Positions 17,395 through 25,581 of a stretch of DNA of 64,000 nucleotides are shown here, in pieces. Every line of letters begins with the position of its first letter. Position 1 is the stretch's first letter. The translations under genes and the position numbers were made by a program. The notes beneath the pieces are model-generated. The model did not search any database. It had not been told where the DNA came from and saw only the letters and a program-made list of their open reading frames with translations. Source of the stretch: Anaerolineae bacterium (GTDB lineage Bacteria > Chloroflexota > Anaerolineae > Anaerolineales > E44-bin32); NCBI GenBank assembly GCA_011192015.1, contig DUET01000011.1, forward strand, positions 1 to 64,000, written 5' to 3'.

Positions 17395-17422
17395 TTGACA
17401 TACAGACTGCCTGTGCTAAGAT
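17395..17422 (+). promoter_or_regulatory. Promoter for recombinase-like gene
   Basis: TTGACA (17395-17400), 16-base spacer, TAAGAT (17417-17422). The predicted start is about 37 bases before the ATG at 17466. Confidence 0.65.
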
Positions 17423-17465
17423 CAACGGCTGCATTTCGGCTATGCGAAAAGGCGGTGATCCCACG

Positions 17466-18419
17466 ATGACCGAGACCGAAGAGACCCTTCCCCTCTTTTC
17501 AGAGAGACGGGATCGAGCATCCGGCACAGCCGAGCAGACCGCTCGATTGCGTTCCGATTCCAGTTTAAATGCCGCCATTCGATCCTGGGGAGAAGCCCTC
17601 GAGGAGGATGGGAAATCGATCCACACGGTCAAAGCCTTCACGGGAGATATGCGCTTGCTGGCAAAATTCGTGGGCGCGGGTCAAGCCATCAACACAATCG
17701 GCACGCATGATCTGAAGAACTTCCTCGAGTGGATACTCCATGGCCGCGGCGTTCCATGCAGCCCCAAGACGTACGCACGCCGCATCACATCTCTCAAGGC
17801 CTTTTTCCGCTGGTTGATGCAGGAAGGGCTCCTGACCGAAAATCCCGCTCAACCCATCCCGCAGCAGTCGGTTCTCAGTCCGCTTCCCACAGTGCTCACA
17901 TCCGAAGAGATGGAGAGCGTGCTGGAGATATCTGATGCCATGCGGCGCGGGACGAATCCCGATCCGCGCCCATATACGCTCGTCAGCCTCCTGCTTCATA
18001 CAGGCATCAAGAAGGGGGAATGCCTGGCCATCCATCTGAATCACATCGATCTGCTGGATCCCGAAGGCCCGGTGTTGTTCGTGCGTTATGGCGATGTTCG
18101 CAAACGCTATAAGGAACGCAAGGTGGATCTTCCCCCTGAGTGGGTCGGTGTCTATCGGGAATACCTCAAACAATACGGACCGCGCGATCGTCTCTTCCCC
18201 TGGTCCCCACGACGTTTGGAATACATCCTGGAGGACATCGGGGCGTCAGCAGGATTGGTGAAGCACCTTTCGTTCGACATGTGCAGGTGGGCTTGTGCTT
18301 TGAGGGATTACAAACGCGGCATGCCGGACGAAAAGATCCGCCAGAAGTTGGGCATCTCCAAGATCCAATGGCGTGAAGTGGGGAATAAACTCGACCGTCT
18401 TGCGGTTCAAGCAGATTGA
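17466..18419 (+). CDS. Tyrosine-recombinase-fold protein without catalytic residues
   Basis: About 317 residues from ATG 17466, which has AAGGCGG upstream; ATG 17442 is an alternative. The N-terminal SAM-like core-binding domain (about 35-125, with TVKAFTGDMRLLAKFV and YARRITSLKAFFRWLMQEGLL) and the C-terminal catalytic fold of XerC/D-type recombinases are recognisable. The first catalytic Arg position reads HTGIKKGECLAI (Lys instead of Arg). The HxxR box reads FDMCRWACAL (no His). The terminal LGIS-KIQWREVGNKL stretch has no nucleophilic Tyr. It therefore should not cut DNA. No att sites or cargo are seen, so it is probably a resident DNA-binding protein. Confidence 0.7.
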   Translation: MTETEETLPLFSERRDRASGTAEQTARLRSDSSLNAAIRSWGEALEEDGKSIHTVKAFTGDMRLLAKFVGAGQAINTIGTHDLKNFLEWILHGRGVPCSPKTYARRITSLKAFFRWLMQEGLLTENPAQPIPQQSVLSPLPTVLTSEEMESVLEISDAMRRGTNPDPRPYTLVSLLLHTGIKKGECLAIHLNHIDLLDPEGPVLFVRYGDVRKRYKERKVDLPPEWVGVYREYLKQYGPRDRLFPWSPRRLEYILEDIGASAGLVKHLSFDMCRWACALRDYKRGMPDEKIRQKLGISKIQWREVGNKLDRLAVQAD

Positions 18420-18441
18420 GCGCCGAGACGACGGCGCTCAA
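18416..18441. terminator. Perfect hairpin between convergent genes
   Basis: TTGAGCGCCG-AGACGA-CGGCGCTCAA is a 10-bp perfect stem overlapping the stop codon of the recombinase-like gene. It faces the end of the convergent DUF47 gene and could act on both strands, but has no T tract. Confidence 0.5.
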
Positions 18442-18498
18442 CACAATTCCGTGGGAAACGATGTCTGAATCCTGGATGGAGCTCTCGTGTCTGAGCGA

Positions 18499-19119
18499 TC
18501 ACATCCGCTTCATCACAATGTCACCGATGACATTGGCGGCCTCATCCCCGCGATCGGCGGCGTTGGAAAGATGTCGATACACTTCCCGCAGCTTGAGCAT
18601 CTCTACCACATGCTCCACATCACGCGGCAGGGTGAAGAGGTTCGCTATGGCCTCCCGATAGACCGACTCCGTGCGGTTCTCGAGCGCCTTGGCCCGTACC
18701 GCATGATCGACGGCGACGTTGGGATGATCCTCCAATCGCTGCACCCCCAACAAGATCTCGCGCGCGGCATCCGCCAACAACGAACCCATGCGTACAAGGT
18801 AGGGGGTGGGCTTGATCTTGAGCAAGACCATCTCCTCGATCGTGGTGTTTGCATAATCGAGAACATCGTCGATGGCGCGTGAAAGCGAGAAGATGTCCTC
18901 GCGATCGATCGGTGTCACAAAAGTCCGATTGAGTTCATCGATGAGGATGCGTCGCTCCTCATCGGCCCATTTCTCGATCTGCGACACTTTCTGCGCCAGT
19001 TCATCATCCGGTTGCTTCATGTACTGATGCAGGGTTTGCAGTCCATCGACGGTGTGCTCAGCCTGCTTGATAAGCAAGGTGATGAAACGATCAGCCCGTT
19101 TGCGTTTAAACAGTGACAT
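18499..19119 (-). CDS. DUF47 / PhoU-like (YkaA) protein
   Basis: A 206-residue all-helical protein. It has the DUF47 pattern: N-terminal MSLFKRKRADRFITLLIKQAEH, the acidic EKWADEERRILIDELNRTFVTPIDREDIFSLSRAIDDVLDYAN stretch, and paired Glu/Asp-rich helices that in PhoU-like proteins bind metal clusters. Family members normally partner a Pit-type phosphate transporter, but none is next to it here. The gene is convergent with the recombinase-like gene. No strong ribosome site or promoter is evident. Confidence 0.85.
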   Translation of the reverse strand: MSLFKRKRADRFITLLIKQAEHTVDGLQTLHQYMKQPDDELAQKVSQIEKWADEERRILIDELNRTFVTPIDREDIFSLSRAIDDVLDYANTTIEEMVLLKIKPTPYLVRMGSLLADAAREILLGVQRLEDHPNVAVDHAVRAKALENRTESVYREAIANLFTLPRDVEHVVEMLKLREVYRHLSNAADRGDEAANVIGDIVMKRM

Positions 19120-19369
19120 ATCCCATGTTCCCCATGATTACTCAGCAGATAGAACCGGACTTGATTTTGCACCTGGGGGGATGATTATGCAGACGATGTT
19201 GTTCCCATTCCCAATCTCGATCTCCCCGCTCAGGTGATTCCCCCTGCGGTCGCTCTATAGGGATCCCGAACTACGTATTACGAACACGAACGCCCTCTGG
19301 GGTGCGAAGGATTCTATCATAGGCGGATGCATAACCGGGGAGATTCCTGATGTTCGCTTGAAAAAGGTT

Positions 19370-20284
19370 TCAGGACTCCGGTCCTTCGTTTGGTATATCC
19401 CACCCAAGAAAGACCTGCAGCACCTCCCAATTGATGTCCCAATCGATGTCCACGTGGTTGGTCAGCTCGATGTCGATGGACGGGATCCCGTTTGTGGTCA
19501 ACCAATCGGTCGCATTCCCCGTTGGTGGTTGCCAATCAATGTCGGTTGGTGCGTATAGGTAGCCGGTATGCTCGACCACCAGCAGAGCCAAAGCCTCTGC
19601 CTGCGAGGCGCTTTGCCCCGATCCAGGAAAAACCGCTCCCCACGCGCTATGGTAGAAGATCGCCGCTTCGATCTCTCGTTCGAGGATGAAATCTCTCAGA
19701 GCCGCGGTCTCAGGTTCGGAGAAAGGTGCGCTGCCTCCGGAAACCGTCCATGGACCATGATTGGAAATGGGCTGCCAGCGGTAGTCCCAATTGCGATTGA
19801 GATCCACGAGATTCCCATTCATTCTCCCATGGATACGATCCGTACCCGCTGCTGCGCCATCCGGATTCGCACAGGGGATCAGATAGAGCGTCAACTGCGA
19901 AGGCACGGATTCCGGATTCTCGATCAGGACATCCACGAACTTCTGCACCAACTCGATGGTGTTCCCTTCGTACCCACCATGAATGCCCCCTACGATAAGA
20001 CGTGCTCTCGGACCACTGCCGATTCGGTAGGCATGGATGGGGACTTCGAGAGATGAATACCCGATAACCCATGGACCTTCAACGGCGGGGATTGGAGTGG
20101 ATGCGGAATCGGGAGAAGGCGAGATCATCGCAGCTGGAGTGGCTCCTAAATCATGGAGCGGCGTCGATGCTGCACCCTTCAGGTTGGCGAGCAGCGTCAT
20201 CGAACCACCACAACCCATTACTGCATGAATGGCGCCAAACAGCACAACGATGATCAGCGATGTTTTCAGTCGATTGGCGATCAT
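19370..20284 (-). CDS. M14-family zinc carboxypeptidase lipoprotein
   Basis: About 304 residues from ATG 20284; the ORF-track start is a TTG nine codons upstream. The signal peptide ends in a lipobox-like AVMGCGG, followed by a Ser/Pro linker. The peptidase domain has the zinc motif GGIHGGYEGNT (His and Glu ligands, about residue 101), the substrate Arg in DLNRNWDYRW, a third zinc His in FYHSAWG and a candidate catalytic Glu in IDIELTNH near the C-terminus. This fits the M14 gamma-D-glutamyl-diaminopimelate or murein-peptide type (MpaA-like) and suggests work on peptidoglycan peptides outside the membrane. It is divergent from era, with about 200 bases between. Confidence 0.82.
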   Translation of the reverse strand: MIANRLKTSLIIVVLFGAIHAVMGCGGSMTLLANLKGAASTPLHDLGATPAAMISPSPDSASTPIPAVEGPWVIGYSSLEVPIHAYRIGSGPRARLIVGGIHGGYEGNTIELVQKFVDVLIENPESVPSQLTLYLIPCANPDGAAAGTDRIHGRMNGNLVDLNRNWDYRWQPISNHGPWTVSGGSAPFSEPETAALRDFILEREIEAAIFYHSAWGAVFPGSGQSASQAEALALLVVEHTGYLYAPTDIDWQPPTGNATDWLTTNGIPSIDIELTNHVDIDWDINWEVLQVFLGWDIPNEGPES

Positions 20285-20445
20285 AAGATTAAACCTGCCC
20301 GAAGCAACCAATCGTCATTCGAATCCAGATGCATTCTACCCGCATCAAGCTATCGATATCGGATTAAGCATACACATGAGGTTGCCACTTCCACAATCCA
20401 TCCCTGGGATCATGTGGATCAAAGCCCTTCATGCAGGCATGAGGC

Positions 20446-20474
20446 TTGACAGCGCGCGCGCTTGCCAAGACAAT
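20446..20474 (+). promoter_or_regulatory. Candidate era promoter
   Basis: TTGACA (20446-20451), 17-base spacer, GACAAT (20469-20474). The -10 box ends 9 bases before the era ATG, so the transcript would have almost no leader. Confidence 0.45.
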
Positions 20475-20483
20475 AGACGGACC

Positions 20484-21404
20484 ATGGAAAACAGCATCCC
20501 CGAAGATCACCGCTCCGGCTTCGTGGCTGTGATCGGGAAACCCAACGTGGGAAAATCCACGCTCATCAACAACTACCTGGGCCAGAGCGTGGTTCCGGTC
20601 TCGCCGCGCGCGCAGACCACCATCCGGCGACAGCTTGGGATTCTCACGCTGCCCCATGCCCAGGTGATCTTCGTGGATACACCCGGCATCCACAAGCCCC
20701 AACATAAGTTGGGGGAACGCATGAACCTCGCGGCACAGATGGCAATGGATGACGCCGAAGTCCTGCTCGTGATCTTCGACATGAGCCAGCCTCCCGCTGA
20801 GGAAGATGCCCGCGTTGCCGAGGATGTCCTGGCGCTCTCGAATCAAATACCCACCCTATGTGCGCTGAACAAGATGGATACACTTTCATCCGCAGATGTA
20901 GATACAAGAACCCATTCCTATCGGGAGATGCTGCCAGAAGTTGAGATTTTCCCCATTTCCGCCACGCGCGGCGATAACTGCGAGGTTTTGTTGCAGCAGA
21001 TGATCGAATATCTGCCCCAGGGACCGCGCTACTATCCCGAAGATGCGCTTACAGAATTATTTGAGCGCGACATCGCCGCAGACATGATACGCGCCTCCTG
21101 CTTGCAGCTCCTGCGTGATGAAGTCCCCTACTGCATCGCCGTACGCATCGATGCTTACAAGGAACGTAACCAGCATGGTGCCTACGTCAAGGCCACACTC
21201 TTCGTCGAACGCGAGTCCCAGAAGGGCATCGTGATCGGGAAAAAAGGGCGCATGCTGCGCGAGATCGGCACCCTTGCCCGCAAGGAAATCGAAGCCATGT
21301 CGGGTCGGAAGACCTACCTGGATCTCAAGGTCAGCGTGCTTCCACGCTGGCGTAACGACGAAAGCGCCATCCAGCGTTTTGGCTACTCCAAACCGAAATA
21401 CTGA
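20484..21404 (+). CDS. era: GTPase Era
   Basis: A ribosome-assembly GTPase that binds the 3' end of 16S rRNA. From ATG 20484 the protein has 306 residues. The G1 motif GKPNVGKSTL, G2 region QTTIRRQLG, G3 DTPGIHKP and G4 NKMD are followed by a C-terminal KH domain (from about residue 200, with the basic GKKGRMLREIGTLARKEIE). The 85 codons upstream in the ORF track have no Era homology and overlap the divergent promoter region. It is followed 21 bases later by a DNA methyltransferase gene. Confidence 0.95.
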   Translation: MENSIPEDHRSGFVAVIGKPNVGKSTLINNYLGQSVVPVSPRAQTTIRRQLGILTLPHAQVIFVDTPGIHKPQHKLGERMNLAAQMAMDDAEVLLVIFDMSQPPAEEDARVAEDVLALSNQIPTLCALNKMDTLSSADVDTRTHSYREMLPEVEIFPISATRGDNCEVLLQQMIEYLPQGPRYYPEDALTELFERDIAADMIRASCLQLLRDEVPYCIAVRIDAYKERNQHGAYVKATLFVERESQKGIVIGKKGRMLREIGTLARKEIEAMSGRKTYLDLKVSVLPRWRNDESAIQRFGYSKPKY

Positions 21405-21425
21405 TCGGAAACGAAGCGGAGAGAA

Positions 21426-22325
21426 TTGCTCTTGACCAAACGCAAGCATTCCGGAACCTCGACGAGCTCGTTCGGCTCTTCTGGAAGAGCCAGCCACGAC
21501 TCGTCTTCATTCTACAAAGGCCGTCTGTACGATGGGAACAGACGTGAAGACAGCAGGGAGCACATCGAAAACTCCATCCCGTCTGAGAACCTAGACCGCA
21601 TCTTCCTCCGATCCTCCGAAACCATGACCGAGATTCCGGATCACAGCGTGCATCTGATGGTGACCTCCCCGCCCTACAACGTGGGAAAGGAATACGATGA
21701 GGATCTCAGCTTGGAGGAATATCTCGGGCTGCTGCGACGTGTTTTGGGGGAGACTTATCGCGTGCTCGTGACCGGCGGTCGCGCCTGTGTCAACGTCGCC
21801 AATCTTGGTCGCAAACCCTACATCCCTCTGCACGCGTACATCATCGAAGCCATGCTCGATATCGGCTTTCTGATGCGAGGGGAAATCATCTGGAACAAAG
21901 CCAGCAGCGCCAGCATTTCGACGGCGTGGGGTTCCTGGCTCTCGGCGTCCAATCCGGTCCTGCGTGATGTGCACGAGTACATTCTCGTCTTCTCCAAGGA
22001 GAGTTTTTCCAGACCCTCCAAGAAGCAGCAGAGCACGATCGAGAGGGATGATTTTCTGGCCTGGACAAAGAGTGTGTGGACGTTCCCCGCAACATCCGCA
22101 CAGCAGATCGGCCACCCTGCGCCGTTTCCGGTCGAGCTGCCGCGACGCTGTATCGAGATGTACACCTATCAGGGGGAAGTTGTGCTGGATCCGTTCTGTG
22201 GATCGGGGACGACATGCATCGCGGCTTTGATTTCCGGTCGTCGCTATGTGGGCTACGAAATCAACCCGGATTATGTGAATTTATCGGAAGAACGACTGCG
22301 CCTGGCCACGGAAGAGGTCGGTTAA
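21426..22325 (+). CDS. Orphan DNA methyltransferase (N4-cytosine/N6-adenine type)
   Basis: A 299-residue beta-class amino-methyltransferase. The catalytic motif IV TSPPYNVG (about residue 79) precedes the SAM-binding motif I DPFCGSGTT (about 257), the order of the beta class. The target-recognition region lies between them (about 105-240). TSPPY suggests N4-methylcytosine, but this motif alone does not settle the base. No restriction endonuclease or specificity subunit is nearby, so it may act in regulation or repair timing. The start is probably TTG at 21426, behind GGAGAG. It probably shares era's transcript and is convergent with thyX, one base apart. Confidence 0.85.
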   Translation: MLLTKRKHSGTSTSSFGSSGRASHDSSSFYKGRLYDGNRREDSREHIENSIPSENLDRIFLRSSETMTEIPDHSVHLMVTSPPYNVGKEYDEDLSLEEYLGLLRRVLGETYRVLVTGGRACVNVANLGRKPYIPLHAYIIEAMLDIGFLMRGEIIWNKASSASISTAWGSWLSASNPVLRDVHEYILVFSKESFSRPSKKQQSTIERDDFLAWTKSVWTFPATSAQQIGHPAPFPVELPRRCIEMYTYQGEVVLDPFCGSGTTCIAALISGRRYVGYEINPDYVNLSEERLRLATEEVG

Positions 22326-22326
22326 T

Positions 22327-23751
22327 TCACACTTGGCAGAAGTGTTCAGCCTCCACCGAACGCCAATCCGCTGCTTCGGGGAGGCGCATGAAACTCCCCA
22401 GCATCGGATGCACCTCTCGGATCATTTCCGCCATCTTCAAAGCAATGCGGCGAATGGAAAAATGCGCGTTGGGCTGCGATCGCAACTCGCAGAAGTGAAA
22501 GGCTTGGCGGAGATTGAGCGTCATTAGAACCTGGCGGTTGAAGGCGTTGGGGATCACGTATGCCGCCACATGGGGATTCCACGAAGCCAGATCCTGATAT
22601 GCATGCGAAGCTGTTTTCATGGCCTGCCGGTATTCGTCTTCGATTTGCGCCTCGGCGATCAGTCGCGGCACGGCATAACCCGATCCGTCTGTGAGTTGCT
22701 GAGGGGTTTGCGTCATCATGCGATGACGTTTGAGCTCGAAGTATGCACCTTGATCCATCCGCGCAGCGAACGTGTAATTCGTATGCTCGAGCGAGCGTGC
22801 AGGAGCATCGAAACGATCCATCTTGCCCAACAACGCCTCCGCCAATCGGCGCCTACCCTCCTGATCCAATTTCTGCACCCGGGAGAACGCATCGTCATAA
22901 AGGCAGGATGCATGCTCGAACAGAGCTGCAGCGAGCACATGATGTTCGCCTTCAGGATCATGGGAAAACAGGCTCAACGCATGCTCTTGGGGTTGGGCTT
23001 CCAGGTTTCCCACTTGTTCTCGAAGATCTGAATCCATATGCTGCCAATAGGAAACTGGTTGGAGGTACTTCAGGAGCGTCGGTACCTCATGCTGCGCAAC
23101 GTCCTTCACCATCCGGCCGATCTGGCGCACTTCCTCCAGCCTATGCGAGAGCATCTTCCGGATGGCGTTGGCCAACGACCGGGCATTGACCGTCATCCCG
23201 ACGTTGGACAGCGCGGCCGCGGGAAGCAAATACCTGCAGACATCGATGTAGCGGGATCGAATGCGCGAATCCCAAGCTTGCTCACTCTCATCCGAAGCGC
23301 GCGGGAAACGCTCACGGACAAGGCTGGCGACAGGGTCTAACGAGCGGCGGTAGCATACAATGAGATGATCGCAAGTCGATCGATAGACATCCTCATAGCG
23401 CATTCCGATGACTTCGTCGGGGACATGGTAGGCATCGAGATCCCAGGTTTGATAGCGCGTGGACTTTTCGGTGTAGGAAGCCAGCCGATTGGATTCGATG
23501 CACTCGACCGCCAATCGAGAGATGTTCTCAAAGGCGACATGCAGCACGGCATGCTCAGCAACGGAGCGATGACCGTATCCGACGACCCATTTCTCGTGGA
23601 AACGCGCGGATTCTTCGGCGCTCAATTCCGCAGCGATCTGTTTGAATGAAAGCGGTGACCTTGATGTTTTCGCAAAGGTCACCGCGATGATTTCAGGGCT
23701 CAGCTCACGAGCCGGGAGAATGTAGATGCGCCGTCGATGATCCTCAACCAT
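22327..23751 (-). CDS. thyX: Tandem ThyX-like flavin-dependent thymidylate synthase
   Basis: 474 residues made of two ThyX-like halves. The first half has HRSVAEHAVLHVAFENISRLAVE and then SNRLASYTEKSTRYQTW (about 92-108). This keeps the Ser-x-Arg-Tyr end of the ThyX motif but lacks the leading RHR. The second half has LEHTNYTFAARMDQGAYFELKRHRMMTQTPQQL (about 320-355), which keeps RHR but loses the Ser/Arg end. Each half ends with an NxR-type helix (TVNARSLANAIRK and TLNLRQAFHFCELR). ThyX methylates dUMP using methylene-THF, FAD and NADPH. Whether this long form does the same is not shown by sequence. The ATG lies 8 bases inside the end of ribF, so it is translationally coupled. Confidence 0.75.
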   Translation of the reverse strand: MVEDHRRRIYILPARELSPEIIAVTFAKTSRSPLSFKQIAAELSAEESARFHEKWVVGYGHRSVAEHAVLHVAFENISRLAVECIESNRLASYTEKSTRYQTWDLDAYHVPDEVIGMRYEDVYRSTCDHLIVCYRRSLDPVASLVRERFPRASDESEQAWDSRIRSRYIDVCRYLLPAAALSNVGMTVNARSLANAIRKMLSHRLEEVRQIGRMVKDVAQHEVPTLLKYLQPVSYWQHMDSDLREQVGNLEAQPQEHALSLFSHDPEGEHHVLAAALFEHASCLYDDAFSRVQKLDQEGRRRLAEALLGKMDRFDAPARSLEHTNYTFAARMDQGAYFELKRHRMMTQTPQQLTDGSGYAVPRLIAEAQIEDEYRQAMKTASHAYQDLASWNPHVAAYVIPNAFNRQVLMTLNLRQAFHFCELRSQPNAHFSIRRIALKMAEMIREVHPMLGSFMRLPEAADWRSVEAEHFCQV

Positions 23752-24691
23752 GCTGGTTCCCGATAGGCACCTGGCCCATCAATCGACGGGCGTGCCGGAT
23801 GTCTCTCGTGATCTGTCGAATCAATTCCTCGGGTCCCGAAAAACGCTGCTCGTCGCGCAACCGATCCACGAACGTCAAGCGCATGACTTCGCCGTACAAA
23901 TCCCCCTCGAAATCGAGCAGATGCGTCTCGACCAACACCTTCCCATCCTCATCCCCAAACGTGGGGCGAACGCCGACATTCGTAACGGCTGCATAACGCT
24001 TGTCACCGATGGCGGCATTGCACGCATACACGCCGGGCCCCGGACACGCACGTTCCTTCCAGATGGAGAGATTGGCGGTGGGGAAACCCAGAGTCTTGCC
24101 GCGATCCGAACCGGTGACCACCACACCCGGAAGCGTAAACAACCTGCCGAGGTAACGCGCCACACGGGCAACATCGCCCGACCGCAGAGCTTCACGAACG
24201 CGTGTCGAACTCACGACCTCTCCGTCGACGAGCAATGGAGGCACGACATGCAGTTCGAATCCCATGCGCTCTCCGGCTTTCTCCAAATACAGAGGCGATC
24301 CTTCCCTCCGATGGCCCAGAGCAAAGTTCTCTCCAACCCATAAACCGCGGAAGGATAATCGATCGTAAATGGTTTTCAGGAAAGTTTCTGCGTTGTACTG
24401 CGCAAGATTCTCATTGAAACGGAGGGTAAGCACGTAGGATACATTCAGCTGCTCGAGCAGAACCGCCCTCTCCTCCGGCAAAGTGATGTAGAAGGCCGGC
24501 TGACGGCCTCTCAACACCACAGAGGGATGCGGGTAGAAGCTGAGAACCACGATCGGGTGATTTGTCTGCTTTGCCTTTGCAGACATCGCCGCGATCAAGG
24601 CTTGATGACCACGATGCACACCATCGAAGGAACCGATGGTGAGTTCACAACCATCCAAACGCAGCGAGTTGATGTCTCGCAAATGCTCCAT
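23744..24691 (-). CDS. ribF: Bifunctional riboflavin kinase/FAD synthetase
   Basis: About 315 residues from ATG 24691, nine bases after the truB stop. The N-terminal FAD synthetase domain has GSFDGVHRGHQ (about residue 20, the HxGH-like nucleotidyltransferase motif) and the later SSTRVREAL. The C-terminal riboflavin kinase domain has GxDRGKTLGFPTANL and RPTFGDE...VETHLLDFEGDLYG. It supplies FMN and FAD, and it directly precedes the FAD-dependent ThyX gene in the operon. The truB-ribF order is widespread. Confidence 0.94.
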   Translation of the reverse strand: MEHLRDINSLRLDGCELTIGSFDGVHRGHQALIAAMSAKAKQTNHPIVVLSFYPHPSVVLRGRQPAFYITLPEERAVLLEQLNVSYVLTLRFNENLAQYNAETFLKTIYDRLSFRGLWVGENFALGHRREGSPLYLEKAGERMGFELHVVPPLLVDGEVVSSTRVREALRSGDVARVARYLGRLFTLPGVVVTGSDRGKTLGFPTANLSIWKERACPGPGVYACNAAIGDKRYAAVTNVGVRPTFGDEDGKVLVETHLLDFEGDLYGEVMRLTFVDRLRDEQRFSGPEELIRQITRDIRHARRLMGQVPIGNQHG

Positions 24692-24699
24692 AAACCCGA

Positions 24700-25581
24700 C
24701 TATCTGATGAAAACTTTGCGAGGATGCCACATGGTGCCATCCTCAACGCCCTCGAGCACCGCCGCTAATTCTCCATCCGGCCCGATCGCTCGAGCCAGGC
24801 CATTCGCTCCCTCGTCCGAGGGAACGCGATGCCCATTCCGGATCAACTGCATCTGCTCGTCATCGATTTCAACGATGGGAAAATCTGGAATTGCGTCCTT
24901 GGCAGGAATCACGTACTGCTTCCAGGTTCCGGTGACGAAGCTCGCTTCCAGTTTGGCCAACGGCAATGTGTCCTCAAGCGAAAACGGACCGGCCTTTGTC
25001 CTGCGAAGAGCTGCGAGATGCGCCCCTGTGGACAACGCCTCCCCGATGTCGTGGGCAAGCGATCGAATGTAGGTTCCTGCTGAACTCATAACTCCAAGGG
25101 TCAGATCTGGAGGATCGTAACTCACCGCTTCAAGCTTGTGGATGGTTACTTCCCGAGGATCGAGATAGACCTCCCGACCTTCTCGCGCCATCTCGTAGGC
25201 CTTACGCCCCTTGACTTTGATGGCGCTGAAAGGGGGCGGGACCTGCTGGATCTCACCCATGAATCTGGGCAGCACTTCCTCGATCTCTTCCAAAGACGGT
25301 GCTATGCCGGTATGGCGCACAATCTCGCCTTCGGTGTCATAGGTTTTCGTCGAAGCGCCGAAACGGATCACGGCCTCATAACGTTTCACCGAAGTGGACA
25401 GGTACTCACTCAAACGTGTCGCCGCACCAAGGCATAAAACAAGCACGCCCGACGCTCGGGGATCGAGCGTTCCCGCATGTCCCACCTTACGAACACGCGT
25501 ACCGCGCCGGACAACTTGAACCACGAAATGTGATGTAGAACCGACGGGTTTATCAACCACCAATAAACCAAAATCCTTCAT
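24700..25581 (-). CDS. truB: tRNA pseudouridine-55 synthase
   Basis: Makes pseudouridine 55 in the T-loop of tRNAs. It is 293 residues long. The N-terminal GLLVVDKPVGSTSH and catalytic Asp in VGHAGTLDPRASGVL (about residue 41) are typical, as are GEIQQVPPPFSAIKVKGRKAY and the later SAGTYIRSLAHDIG. Its ATG overlaps the stop of the DHH gene by four bases (ATGA). It is part of the nusA-infB-rbfA operon. Confidence 0.95.
   Translation of the reverse strand: MKDFGLLVVDKPVGSTSHFVVQVVRRGTRVRKVGHAGTLDPRASGVLVLCLGAATRLSEYLSTSVKRYEAVIRFGASTKTYDTEGEIVRHTGIAPSLEEIEEVLPRFMGEIQQVPPPFSAIKVKGRKAYEMAREGREVYLDPREVTIHKLEAVSYDPPDLTLGVMSSAGTYIRSLAHDIGEALSTGAHLAALRRTKAGPFSLEDTLPLAKLEASFVTGTWKQYVIPAKDAIPDFPIVEIDDEQMQLIRNGHRVPSDEGANGLARAIGPDGELAAVLEGVEDGTMWHPRKVFIR

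Noticed and set aside
17466-18419. Integrase of a genomic island or prophage
   Set aside because: The protein lacks the catalytic residues; no att repeats, tRNA target or mobile cargo are adjacent.
21426-22325. Restriction-modification defence system
   Set aside because: Only the methyltransferase is present; neighbours are era and thyX.
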